Shown here piece after piece: positions 26,743-34,288 of a stretch of DNA of 64,000 nucleotides (within the stretch, counting starts at the first letter, position 1; each line of letters opens with the position of its first letter). Both the position numbers and the translations under genes were made by a program. The notes below the pieces were generated by a model. It ran no database searches. It was given only the letters and a program-made list of their open reading frames with translations, and had not been told where the DNA came from. This stretch comes from Emticicia oligotrophica DSM 17448 (GTDB lineage: Bacteria > Bacteroidota > Bacteroidia > Cytophagales > Spirosomataceae). The DNA is taken from positions 1,674,001 through 1,738,000 of the forward strand of contig NC_018748.1 of assembly GCF_000263195.1 (NCBI RefSeq), in the 5' to 3' direction.

Positions 26743-27522
26743 ATGCGTTCTCACGAAATTGATTACAAAATTCACGGCGAAGACATCCAAATCGTCGAAA
26801 TAGAACTTGACCCAAATGAAACTGTTATCGCTGAAGCTGGTTCAATGCTTTTCATGGAAGACGGTATAATGTTTGAAACCAAAATGGGTGATGGCTCACA
26901 GCCACAACAGAGCTTATTCGGGAAATTACTACAAGCCGGTTCGAGAGCTTTAATGGGAGAGTCTATTTTCATGACACACTTCACAAACCGCTCTGGTATC
27001 AAAAGAAAAGTAGCATTTGCTGCACCTTATCCCGGAACAATTAAGCCTGTAAATTTGGCGAATATTATGGGAAATACGCTTATCGTACAAAAAGATGCAT
27101 TTTTGTGTGCTGCTATGGGTACAAGCATTTCGATTCATTTTAACCAACGCCTTGGTGCTGGTTTTTTTGGTGGCGAAGGCTTTATTCTTGAGAAAATCCA
27201 AGGAGATGGCATGGCGTTTATTCACTCAGGTGGGGTTGTTATTGAACGTCAACTGAATAACGAAACCTTAAGAATTGATACTGGTTGCGTAGTCGGTTTC
27301 GAACCTCAATTACAATTCGATATCGAACGCTCGGGTAGCTTAAAATCAATGGTATTTGGTGGAGAAGGTATCTTTTTAGCTACACTACGTGGAACTGGTA
27401 AAGTTTGGATTCAATCCTTGCCAATTTCTAAACTTATTCAACGCTTGAGTCCTTATGGCGGAAATTCTACCAAAGAAAGTGGCTCGGTATTGGGTGGATT
27501 AGGAAGCTTATTTGAAGATTAA
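26743..27522 (+). CDS. TIGR00266/AIM24 family protein
   Basis: 259 residues from the ATG at 26743; the open frame extends upstream but that part has no family similarity and looks untranslated. Motifs are [72 protein letters not shown] and [21 protein letters not shown], the repeated beta-rich AIM24 fold. The protein is cytosolic with no known enzyme activity. It has its own terminator. Confidence 0.85.
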   Translation: MRSHEIDYKIHGEDIQIVEIELDPNETVIAEAGSMLFMEDGIMFETKMGDGSQPQQSLFGKLLQAGSRALMGESIFMTHFTNRSGIKRKVAFAAPYPGTIKPVNLANIMGNTLIVQKDAFLCAAMGTSISIHFNQRLGAGFFGGEGFILEKIQGDGMAFIHSGGVVIERQLNNETLRIDTGCVVGFEPQLQFDIERSGSLKSMVFGGEGIFLATLRGTGKVWIQSLPISKLIQRLSPYGGNSTKESGSVLGGLGSLFED

Positions 27523-27555
27523 TTCGAGCAAAATAATCAAAGTAAAAATAAATGG

Positions 27556-27585
27556 TGGCGACTTTCTCGAAGGTCGCCATTTTTA
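27556..27585 (+). terminator. Rho-independent terminator
   Basis: Stem TGGCGAC/GTCGCCA with a 10-nt loop followed by TTTTT, downstream of the AIM24-like gene. Confidence 0.85.
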
Positions 27586-27666
27586 ATTGGTCAATTCATT
27601 ATAATTTTCTCAGAAATCCATTAAATTGCCTCGTCTTATTACTAATATTCAACCTTAATTACGACA

Positions 27667-28503
27667 ATGATTATCAATCGCAGAAAATTTTTACAACAAT
27701 CTGCCTCTTTCGCAGCCTTGGCTTTAATGACCAACGAACTACAAGCGAAAGGAACGCTCAAACAATTTGGCTGCCAGCTTTATAGTATTCGTGATGTTTT
27801 GCCAAAAGACCCGAAAAACTACATGAAGCAATTGGCCGATATGGGTTATAAATATTTTGAAAGCTATTCGAAAGACCCATTTTGGGGCATGGCACCTAAA
27901 GATGCGAAAGCTTATTTAAGCGATATTGGTGTACAAATGGTGAGCACGCATTTAGGTCTTCCTGATACAAATGAAGAAATGATTGCTAAATGTGCCGAAG
28001 GTGGCCTGAAATATGTCATTTGTCCAGCTATTGGTATGCAACCATCTGCCGATGCTTGGAAGCAAAAAGCAGAAGCATTTACTAAAAATGGAGAAATCTG
28101 TAAAAAATATGGATTACGTTATGGATACCATAACCACGCATACTCATTTCAAAATGCCAATGGAATTAAAGGTCAGAGAATTTTACTCGAAAATACCGAC
28201 CCATCAATTGTATGTTTTGAATTAGATATGTGTTGGAGTGAGGCCGCTGGTGAAAACAGTATCGAACACCTAAAACAATATGGTAATCGTTATGAGTTGT
28301 GCCATATCAAGCAGCTTGCAACGAAAGACCCAAAACCACAACAAACCGACCTAGAAAAAGGTATCATCGACTATAAGAGCTTACTTCGTGCAGCCAAAGA
28401 TAGCGGAATTAAGTATTTCTTGGTTGAGCAAGAGCAATATCCAATCGGGCCAATAGAAAGTATGAAAAGTGATGCTATTTATCTAAAAGATTTGAAATTC
28501 TAA
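27667..28503 (+). CDS. Sugar phosphate isomerase/epimerase family protein (exported TIM barrel)
   Basis: A 278-residue AP endonuclease 2/xylose-isomerase-like TIM barrel. A Tat-like signal RRKFLQQSASFAALAL at 5-20 ends near LQAKG. Motifs include FGCQLYSIRD, YHNHAYSF, CFELDMCWSEAAGENSIEHLKQYG and YFLVEQEQYPIGP, whose His, Glu and Asp residues form the usual metal site. Such proteins in Bacteroidota are often linked to sugar uptake loci; no SusC/D neighbours exist here. The substrate is unknown. Confidence 0.85.
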   Translation: MIINRRKFLQQSASFAALALMTNELQAKGTLKQFGCQLYSIRDVLPKDPKNYMKQLADMGYKYFESYSKDPFWGMAPKDAKAYLSDIGVQMVSTHLGLPDTNEEMIAKCAEGGLKYVICPAIGMQPSADAWKQKAEAFTKNGEICKKYGLRYGYHNHAYSFQNANGIKGQRILLENTDPSIVCFELDMCWSEAAGENSIEHLKQYGNRYELCHIKQLATKDPKPQQTDLEKGIIDYKSLLRAAKDSGIKYFLVEQEQYPIGPIESMKSDAIYLKDLKF

Positions 28504-28531
28504 TCGCCCTTTTCAACTCAATAATTTTACC

Positions 28532-28579
28532 AAAAATCCCACAAGAAATATTAGTTTTATAATATACTTGTGGGATTTT
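28532..28579 (+). terminator. Terminator hairpin
   Basis: Arms AAAATCCCACAAG (28533-28545) and CTTGTGGGATTTT (28567-28579) form a 13-bp stem ending in T after the TIM-barrel gene. Confidence 0.8.
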
Positions 28580-28618
28580 AAGTCTATTCACTAACCTAAT
28601 TAATATTTACTTCAAAAT

Positions 28619-28909
28619 ATGAAACTTGCATCCATAATTGTCAATATCATAGCTATCATTGGCTTTATTCCTTCGGTTTATATGGCTTTGTTTTCACCGA
28701 TGCTTTTCGACTCCGGAGCCACTACCCGCACATGGATACTCTTTTCTTTAGTTGTATCCATTCCAGTTTCCATCCTAATTACTCAAATTATTTCTTGGAT
28801 TTTATTCTTCAAAGGAAATTATACTTGGGCCTTAGGCATGGGCTTAACGCCACTAATTTTCTTGATACTACTAGCAATTATGTTTATGATTTCTGAAAGT
28901 TTAACGTAA
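28619..28909 (+). CDS. Small three-helix membrane protein, function unknown
   Basis: A 96-residue protein almost entirely hydrophobic, with three predicted transmembrane segments (about 5-25, 41-63 and 70-92). No recognised motif. The ATG is preceded by an A/T-rich leader after a terminator, so it is probably its own unit. Confidence 0.5.
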   Translation: MKLASIIVNIIAIIGFIPSVYMALFSPMLFDSGATTRTWILFSLVVSIPVSILITQIISWILFFKGNYTWALGMGLTPLIFLILLAIMFMISESLT

Positions 28910-28919
28910 GCTTTCGCAA

Positions 28920-29495
28920 TCATTCACTTTTAAAGGTAAGGCGGTGCAAAGGTGTAAAACCATGCTCTTTAATTGCTTTTTTGTGGAAAGGTGTTGGATA
29001 ACCAGCATTTTGTTCCCAACGATAATAAGGATATTTTTTAGCAAATTGACCCATGAGGTCATCTCGATAAGTTTTGGCTAAAATTGAAGCCGCAGCAATT
29101 GATAAAAACTTTGCATCGCCTTTTACGATACAAGTATGAGGAATAAGTGGATAAGGTGTAAACCGATTTCCATCAATCAATAAATGTTCGGGGCGAAATG
29201 AAAGTTTTTCAACAGCCCGATGCATAGCTAAGAAGCTAGCCTTGAGAATATTAATTTGGTCGATTTCTTCATTCGAAGCCTCAGCTACTGCAAATGCAAT
29301 CGCATCACGTTCAATCTCGGTGCGTAGCTTCACCCTTTGCTCGTGCGATAGTTGTTTAGAATCATTGAGCCATTCGTGCGTGTAATCTTTAGGCAAAATC
29401 ACAGCCGCAGCCACCACGGGCCCTGCTAAACAACCTCGGCCAGCTTCATCTAAACCTGCTTCTATGGCATCAATATTATAGTATGAACGGAGCAT
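28920..29495 (-). CDS. rnhB: Ribonuclease HII
   Basis: 191 residues, normal RNase HII length. The active-site Asp/Glu pair is in AGLDEAGRG (D16, E17), further acidic residues are in LLIDGNRF, and [12 protein letters not shown] is the family signature. It cleaves RNA-DNA junctions left by ribonucleotide incorporation and primers. It lies 39 bases downstream of the MATE exporter gene on the same strand. Confidence 0.95.
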   Translation of the reverse strand: MLRSYYNIDAIEAGLDEAGRGCLAGPVVAAAVILPKDYTHEWLNDSKQLSHEQRVKLRTEIERDAIAFAVAEASNEEIDQINILKASFLAMHRAVEKLSFRPEHLLIDGNRFTPYPLIPHTCIVKGDAKFLSIAAASILAKTYRDDLMGQFAKKYPYYRWEQNAGYPTPFHKKAIKEHGFTPLHRLTFKSE

Positions 29496-29534
29496 CTTTA
29501 ATCTAATAAATTAACCTTGAAGGTATAATACACT

Positions 29535-30887
29535 TTATTCAACCTTCATTTTTTTAATCAAATAATAAAACCGCACAGTAAGTAAAATTGCCGAAGCGGT
29601 TAGCCCTGCCAAAAGCCCAATCCAAATACCAATGGCGTCCATATTGAAACGAAAAGCTAATAAATAGCCCAATGGCAAAGACAAAACCCAATAAGCAAAC
29701 ATCGTTATCCAAGTAGGAATATTTACATCTGAAATACCTCGAAGAATACCCAAAGAAACTACCTGAACGCCATCAGAAAGCTGAAAAACAGCCGCCACAA
29801 ACATCAAGTCAATAGCAATGGCAATTACTTCATTATCAGATATATACAACTCTACGAAGAAACGATTAAAAAGCAAAATTAATAACATCATTGACGCCAT
29901 AAATGCAATGACCAAAAGTAAGGCAACATTACCCGAAAGTCGGATTTTTGATAAATCTTTTAAGCCTCTGCCTTCACCTACACGAATACCACCAGCAATA
30001 CCCAATCCCGAAGCCATCATGTAAGTGGTAGAAGCCACATTGATAGCAATTTGATGGGCAGCTAATTGATTTTCACCCAACCAACCCATCATAATTACCG
30101 CCAACGAAAAGGCCGCAATTTCAAAGAAATATTGTAGCCCGCTCGGCACGCCAATCTTGAAAATCAATGCAACTAAATCATTTGTTTTCAGCGATTTGTA
30201 CTTGCTATGAAGGTATTTTTTAAAGGCTTTTGTTTGGAACAAATAAAATAATAAGGCCAACATCATCAGTATCCTTGTAATGAGTGTAGAAGTGGCTGAG
30301 CCAATTAAACCCATTTTCGGGAAACCCCAATATCCATTAATTAAAATAATATTGAAAATCAAATTTAGTAATAACCCAAAAAGCGTGATAATCATGGCCA
30401 CGTACGTACGCGAGAGACCATCAGAAAGCTGCTTAGTAGCTGCAAAGACAAACATAAAGGCATTGGAAACTACAATAATCGCCATAAATGCGGGGGCTTG
30501 GGTGTTAATTTCGGGCGATTGCTGGAATATCTCGAAACAATAGATACAAAGCAATCCAACGAGTCCTAAAATTAAACTAAACCAAAGAGCCACTTTAATA
30601 CCTGCTCTGAATAAGCGATTAATTTCAGGAATATTTTTCTCTGCTTTTGCCTTCGAGATTAAGGGTGCAACCACCGATAAGCCCCCCATGCCAATAGAGG
30701 CAATTAGAAAAGAAAGAGAATTAGCGATTCCCGCAGCTCCCAAACCAATTTTCCCAATGTATCGACCTACCATAATGTTATCAGTCACACCCATTAACAC
30801 AACGCCCAATTGAGCAATAACGATGGGCAAAGCCAATAAAAAGGTTTTCTTGATTTCTTGTTGGTATTGTTGCGAAAAAAGCGACAT
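29535..30887 (-). CDS. MATE family efflux transporter
   Basis: A 450-residue protein with 12 transmembrane segments in two related halves. MATE signatures are ALPIVIAQLGVVLMGVTDNIMVGRYIG and, in the second half, VPSGLQYFFEIAAFSLAVIMMGWLGENQLAAHQIAINVAS. It is probably a Na+ or H+ coupled exporter of cationic compounds, of the NorM/DinF-like bacterial type. The substrate is unknown. It is co-directional with rnhB. Confidence 0.92.
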   Translation of the reverse strand: MSLFSQQYQQEIKKTFLLALPIVIAQLGVVLMGVTDNIMVGRYIGKIGLGAAGIANSLSFLIASIGMGGLSVVAPLISKAKAEKNIPEINRLFRAGIKVALWFSLILGLVGLLCIYCFEIFQQSPEINTQAPAFMAIIVVSNAFMFVFAATKQLSDGLSRTYVAMIITLFGLLLNLIFNIILINGYWGFPKMGLIGSATSTLITRILMMLALLFYLFQTKAFKKYLHSKYKSLKTNDLVALIFKIGVPSGLQYFFEIAAFSLAVIMMGWLGENQLAAHQIAINVASTTYMMASGLGIAGGIRVGEGRGLKDLSKIRLSGNVALLLVIAFMASMMLLILLFNRFFVELYISDNEVIAIAIDLMFVAAVFQLSDGVQVVSLGILRGISDVNIPTWITMFAYWVLSLPLGYLLAFRFNMDAIGIWIGLLAGLTASAILLTVRFYYLIKKMKVE

Positions 30888-31032
30888 AAAGATTTTGATA
30901 GAGTGTAATGCGGCTGCAAAGGTCGGAAAATTTTATTCAAGAAGTAGCACAACATCAACTTTATAGTAACTTGGTATATTAGCATTACTGAGGATGCATA
31001 TAAAGCCCTACTCTTTCACCTCGCAAAAAAAC

Positions 31033-31069
31033 AAAAAAGTCTTTCTCAATATAAGAAAAAGACTTTTTT
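31033..31069 (-). terminator. Terminator after pyruvate kinase
   Basis: Arms AAAAAAGTCTTT and AAAGACTTTTTT form a 12-bp stem about 30 bases downstream of the pyk stop codon. The A/T tracts make it functional in both directions. Confidence 0.8.
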
Positions 31070-31098
31070 GTAAAATTATGAGAAAAAGAAGGCAAGTA

Positions 31099-32550
31099 TT
31101 ACTCTACCTTACTTAATTTCACAGTATTCGTAAGGTTATTATCTTGTAATGGTAAACTCAAAGTATTAATAAATAAATCTCCTTTTTGAAGTTCGCCTTC
31201 TGCAATCAAGAAATCTTTAATTGTATCTACCACTTCTTCAACGTTTTTGCCTTTCATTTCTTCAACCAAGAAAGTTTTTACGCCTGAGTAAAGACTCAAT
31301 TGTGTAGAAAGCTTTTCGTTATTTGTAAAAATGAATAAACTCGCTTTCGGGCGGTGGTGAGATAGACGGAATGCCGTATAACCAGAAGCCGTAATACCAA
31401 TGATAGCCTTCACTTTCAAGTCACGAGCTAAACGACAAGCAGTCATTACCACGTTATCGTTTTCTTTTTGGTCAGAAACATAATTATCTTCCGTTACACG
31501 TGTATGATGACGGAAATACAATTTCTTTTCATCAGCCAATTCTTCTACCTTCAAAATGGTATTTACCATTGTTTCTACGGCCAAAATTGGGTATTTACCC
31601 GATGCACTCTCTGCACTAAGCATTACAGCATCTGCACCATCAAGCACTGCATTGGCAACATCACCAACCTCAGCACGTGTTGGGCGTGGGCTATCAATCA
31701 TACTTTCAAGCATTTGGGTTGCCACAATAACTGGCTTAGCCGCCAAGTTTGACATCTCAACCAAACGCTTTTGAATCATTGGTACATCTTCCGATGGTAA
31801 TTCTACACCCAAATCTCCACGAGCAACCATGATACCATCACTGGCATTTACGATTGCTTCCATATTGGTGATAGCTTCTGGCTTCTCAACTTTGGCAATA
31901 ACCTTAGCTGATTTACCTTGTGCTTTGATATAACTTTTAATTTCTTCGATTTCCTCAGCCGTACGCACAAAAGAAAGAGCTACCCAATCAACATCATTTT
32001 CTAAACCAAACTTAAGGTCTTCCCAGTCTTTGTCTGTTACTGAAGGTTGAGAAATATTAGTATTCGGAAGGTTTACACCTTTCTTTTGCTTTAACAGACC
32101 GCCGTAAACAACCTCTGTGATTACATCAGTACCATCTTTTCCGATTACTTTTACTTCTAATTTACCATCATCCATCAAGATTCTTTCACCTACTTTTACA
32201 TCATTGTACATGCCTTTGTAAGGGGTACTCACTCTTTCGGCATTACCAACGATATCATCACTGGCGAATCTCAATTCATTTCCTGGGAAAATTTCAACTC
32301 CATCATTACCACTCTCCATCAAACCAATTCTGATTTTCGGACCTTGCAAATCTTGCAAGATGGCACATTTGAAGCCATGCTCTCTATTAATTTTACGAAT
32401 ACGGTCAATACGAATTTGGTGGTCGGCGTGCGTTCCATGTGAGAAGTTCAAACGGAAAACATTTACACCAGCTTTTGCCAATGCCAATAACATTTCTTCG
32501 CTTTCGGAAGCTGGTCCGACAGTTGCTACTATTTTGGTTTTTCTTTGCAT
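31099..32550 (-). CDS. pyk: Pyruvate kinase
   Basis: 483 residues, full-length. Starts RKTKIVATVGPASES, with the FRLNFSHG substrate loop, the KVEKPEAI catalytic Lys motif (IAKVEKPEAITNMEAIV), the MVARGDLGVELP signature and TQMLESMIDSPRPTRAEVGDVANAVLDGADAVMLS. It makes pyruvate and ATP from phosphoenolpyruvate. A single cytosolic gene with its own terminator. A CAAAAATA box at 32588-32595 gives a TATTTTTG -7 element on the minus strand, without a clear partner box. Confidence 0.97.
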   Translation of the reverse strand: MQRKTKIVATVGPASESEEMLLALAKAGVNVFRLNFSHGTHADHQIRIDRIRKINREHGFKCAILQDLQGPKIRIGLMESGNDGVEIFPGNELRFASDDIVGNAERVSTPYKGMYNDVKVGERILMDDGKLEVKVIGKDGTDVITEVVYGGLLKQKKGVNLPNTNISQPSVTDKDWEDLKFGLENDVDWVALSFVRTAEEIEEIKSYIKAQGKSAKVIAKVEKPEAITNMEAIVNASDGIMVARGDLGVELPSEDVPMIQKRLVEMSNLAAKPVIVATQMLESMIDSPRPTRAEVGDVANAVLDGADAVMLSAESASGKYPILAVETMVNTILKVEELADEKKLYFRHHTRVTEDNYVSDQKENDNVVMTACRLARDLKVKAIIGITASGYTAFRLSHHRPKASLFIFTNNEKLSTQLSLYSGVKTFLVEEMKGKNVEEVVDTIKDFLIAEGELQKGDLFINTLSLPLQDNNLTNTVKLSKVE

Positions 32551-32839
32551 AGGTGAAATAAAATTTTTCTTCGGCTTAGGAATTGTGCAAAAATACTAAC
32601 TATTAGTGAGAATTGCAGAATATTTAGCACAGAATGGAGCAAGGAAATTTTAAAAAAGATTTAACTTATTGATTATCAAACTAATACACAACCTTTATCT
32701 TACTATTAAATCTGGTTTAGAAATCAAAAAAGTATCACAAAACTCAATAAAGTAGATTTTTCGAAGGTCTTTAGTATTTGCCTCAACTTAGAAAAGCCAT
32801 ATTCAGCGTATCGTTTTTTTTGAAAAAAAATTGTTTTTT

Positions 32840-32870
32840 TTTGACAAAAAAAAATATTTACCTAAATTTG
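32840..32870 (+). promoter_or_regulatory. leuA leader promoter (exact Bacteroidota consensus)
   Basis: TTTG at 32840-32843, exactly 19 bases, then TAAATTTG at 32863-32870. Both boxes and the spacing match the consensus perfectly. The transcript would begin near 32876, about 18 bases before the leader peptide and 185 bases before leuA. Confidence 0.8.
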
Positions 32871-32893
32871 TATCAATAAAAAAACAAAAACCA

Positions 32894-32950
32894 TTGAATC
32901 ATTCGTCAATCGCAATTTCACTTCTCCTTCTACTCAACCAGTCGGTGTGA
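32894..32950 (+). CDS. Leucine-rich leader peptide of the leuA attenuator
   Basis: An 18-codon reading frame starting at TTG reads MNHSSIAISLLLLLNQSV and stops at TGA 32948-32950. Five consecutive leucine codons (CTT CTC CTT CTA CTC, 32921-32935) precede the stop by four codons. It lies between an exact promoter and a strong terminator just upstream of 2-isopropylmalate synthase, which makes leucine. The sense is that of classical ribosome-mediated attenuation: stalling at Leu codons when charged tRNA-Leu is scarce. No ATG is available in frame, so TTG initiation is inferred. The A-rich stretch before it suits Bacteroidota initiation. Confidence 0.75.
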   Translation: MNHSSIAISLLLLLNQSV

Positions 32951-33011
32951 GAAACGGAGACTTTGTATATACGAAAGCCCTTTCTTAACACATGTGAGAA
33001 AGGGCTTTTTT
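32945..33011 (+). promoter_or_regulatory. leuA transcription attenuator (antiterminator/terminator)
   Basis: The terminator stem is AAAGCCCTTTCT (32974-32985) with AGAAAGGGCTTT (32997-33008), 12 bp, then T-run. The 5' arm region TTTCTTAACAC (32981-32991) can instead pair with GTGTGAGAAA (32945-32954), which overlaps the leader stop codon. That segment repeats nine bases (TGTGAGAAA) of the terminator's own 3' arm at 32993-33001. A ribosome at the stop codon would cover 32945-32954 and let the terminator form; one stalled at the Leu codons would leave it free and allow readthrough. Confidence 0.75.
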
Positions 33012-33060
33012 GTGAATTGTTGACACAGTACTCACTTAACCAACATTAATCTCATTAGAA

Positions 33061-34203
33061 ATGAGCGAGAAAATTTATGTCTTTGACACTACTTTGCGAG
33101 ATGGCGAGCAAGTACCGGGTTGTCAGCTAACAACCGAGGAGAAAGTAATGATTGCTAAAGAACTCGAAAAGCTGGGTGTTGATATAATCGAAGCAGGATT
33201 TCCAGTATCGAGTCCTGGCGATTTTCGTTCGGTTGTAGAGGTTGCTAAAGCCGTTACCGAGCCAACAGTCTGTGCATTATCGCGTGCTGTAAAAGGCGAT
33301 ATCGATGCCGCTGGCGAAGCTCTAAAAGTAGCAAAACGCCCTCGTATTCATACGGGAATTGGAGCATCTGACATCCACATCAAACATAAATTTAATAGTA
33401 GCCGTGAAGCAATTATCGAACAAGCGATTGACGCCGTGAAATATGCTCGAAACCTTGTGGATGATGTTGAATTCTACGCCGAAGATGCTGGTCGTGCTGA
33501 TTTAGAATTTTTGGCAAAGTTGACTGAAAGTGTTATCAAAGCAGGAGCTACCGTAGTGAACTTGCCTGACACAACAGGATATGTTTTACCAAACGATATG
33601 TACGACCGCATCAATTATTTGATGAATAATGTACCAAACGTTGACAAGGCGATTCTCTCGATGCACAACCACAATGATTTGGGTATGGCAACTGCCAATA
33701 CAATTGCCGGAATCAGAGCGGGAGCACGCCAAGTAGAGGTAACAATCAATGGTATTGGTGAAAGAGCTGGAAATACTTCATTGGAAGAGGTAGCCATGAT
33801 TTTGAAAGTTCATAAATCAATGGGTTACCATACTAATATCAATAGCGAAATGCTATTTCCGATGAGTAATTTGGTTTCGCAAACAATGCGTATGCCAGTA
33901 CAAGCCAATAAGGCTATTGTTGGACGCAACGCTTTTGCTCACTCGTCGGGGATTCACCAAGATGGTTTCTTGAAACATACCGATACTTACGAGATTATTA
34001 GCCCACAAGAAGTTGGTGTTCCGAAATCTTCAATCGTATTGACCGCTCGTAGTGGTCGCCACGCCTTGAAACACCGCCTCGAAATGTTAGGTTATAAGCT
34101 TGAAAAACCAGTTTTAGACGATACATATAAGCGTTTCCTAGACTTAGCCGACCAAATCAAAGAAGTAAATGATAAGGATTTGGTGAAGTTGATGAGAGCT
34201 TAA
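33061..34203 (+). CDS. leuA: 2-isopropylmalate synthase, short form without regulatory domain
   Basis: A 380-residue HMGL-like TIM barrel. Motifs are [12 protein letters not shown], the metal-binding [26 protein letters not shown] and [11 protein letters not shown]. It condenses acetyl-CoA with 2-oxoisovalerate, the first committed step to leucine. The usual C-terminal LeuA dimer domain that binds leucine (about 120-140 residues) is missing, since the protein ends soon after the linker region. Homocitrate or citramalate synthase is possible from motifs alone, but the Leu-codon leader upstream strongly favours leucine synthesis. No leuB, C or D follows; the next gene is on the other strand. 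Confidence 0.88.
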   Translation: MSEKIYVFDTTLRDGEQVPGCQLTTEEKVMIAKELEKLGVDIIEAGFPVSSPGDFRSVVEVAKAVTEPTVCALSRAVKGDIDAAGEALKVAKRPRIHTGIGASDIHIKHKFNSSREAIIEQAIDAVKYARNLVDDVEFYAEDAGRADLEFLAKLTESVIKAGATVVNLPDTTGYVLPNDMYDRINYLMNNVPNVDKAILSMHNHNDLGMATANTIAGIRAGARQVEVTINGIGERAGNTSLEEVAMILKVHKSMGYHTNINSEMLFPMSNLVSQTMRMPVQANKAIVGRNAFAHSSGIHQDGFLKHTDTYEIISPQEVGVPKSSIVLTARSGRHALKHRLEMLGYKLEKPVLDDTYKRFLDLADQIKEVNDKDLVKLMRA

Positions 34204-34215
34204 TTTTTTAATGTA

Positions 34216-34286
34216 TAATTGAGAATGGAGAATGAATAATGCCGAATAAGACATTATCAATTCTCCATTTTTCATTTTCAATTATT
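34216..34286. terminator. Imperfect terminator repeat between leuA and the FAD oxidase
   Basis: GGAGAATGAATAATG pairs imperfectly with CATTATCAATTCTCC, followed by TTTTTC and more T-rich sequence. It closes two convergent genes. The same GGAGAATGAA...CTCCATTTTT theme recurs at 54934-54979. Confidence 0.65.
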
Positions 34287-34288
34287 AA

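Noticed and set aside
27552-27785. 77-residue frame ahead of the TIM-barrel gene
   Set aside because: It begins inside a terminator hairpin with GTG and overlaps the better-supported gene in another frame.
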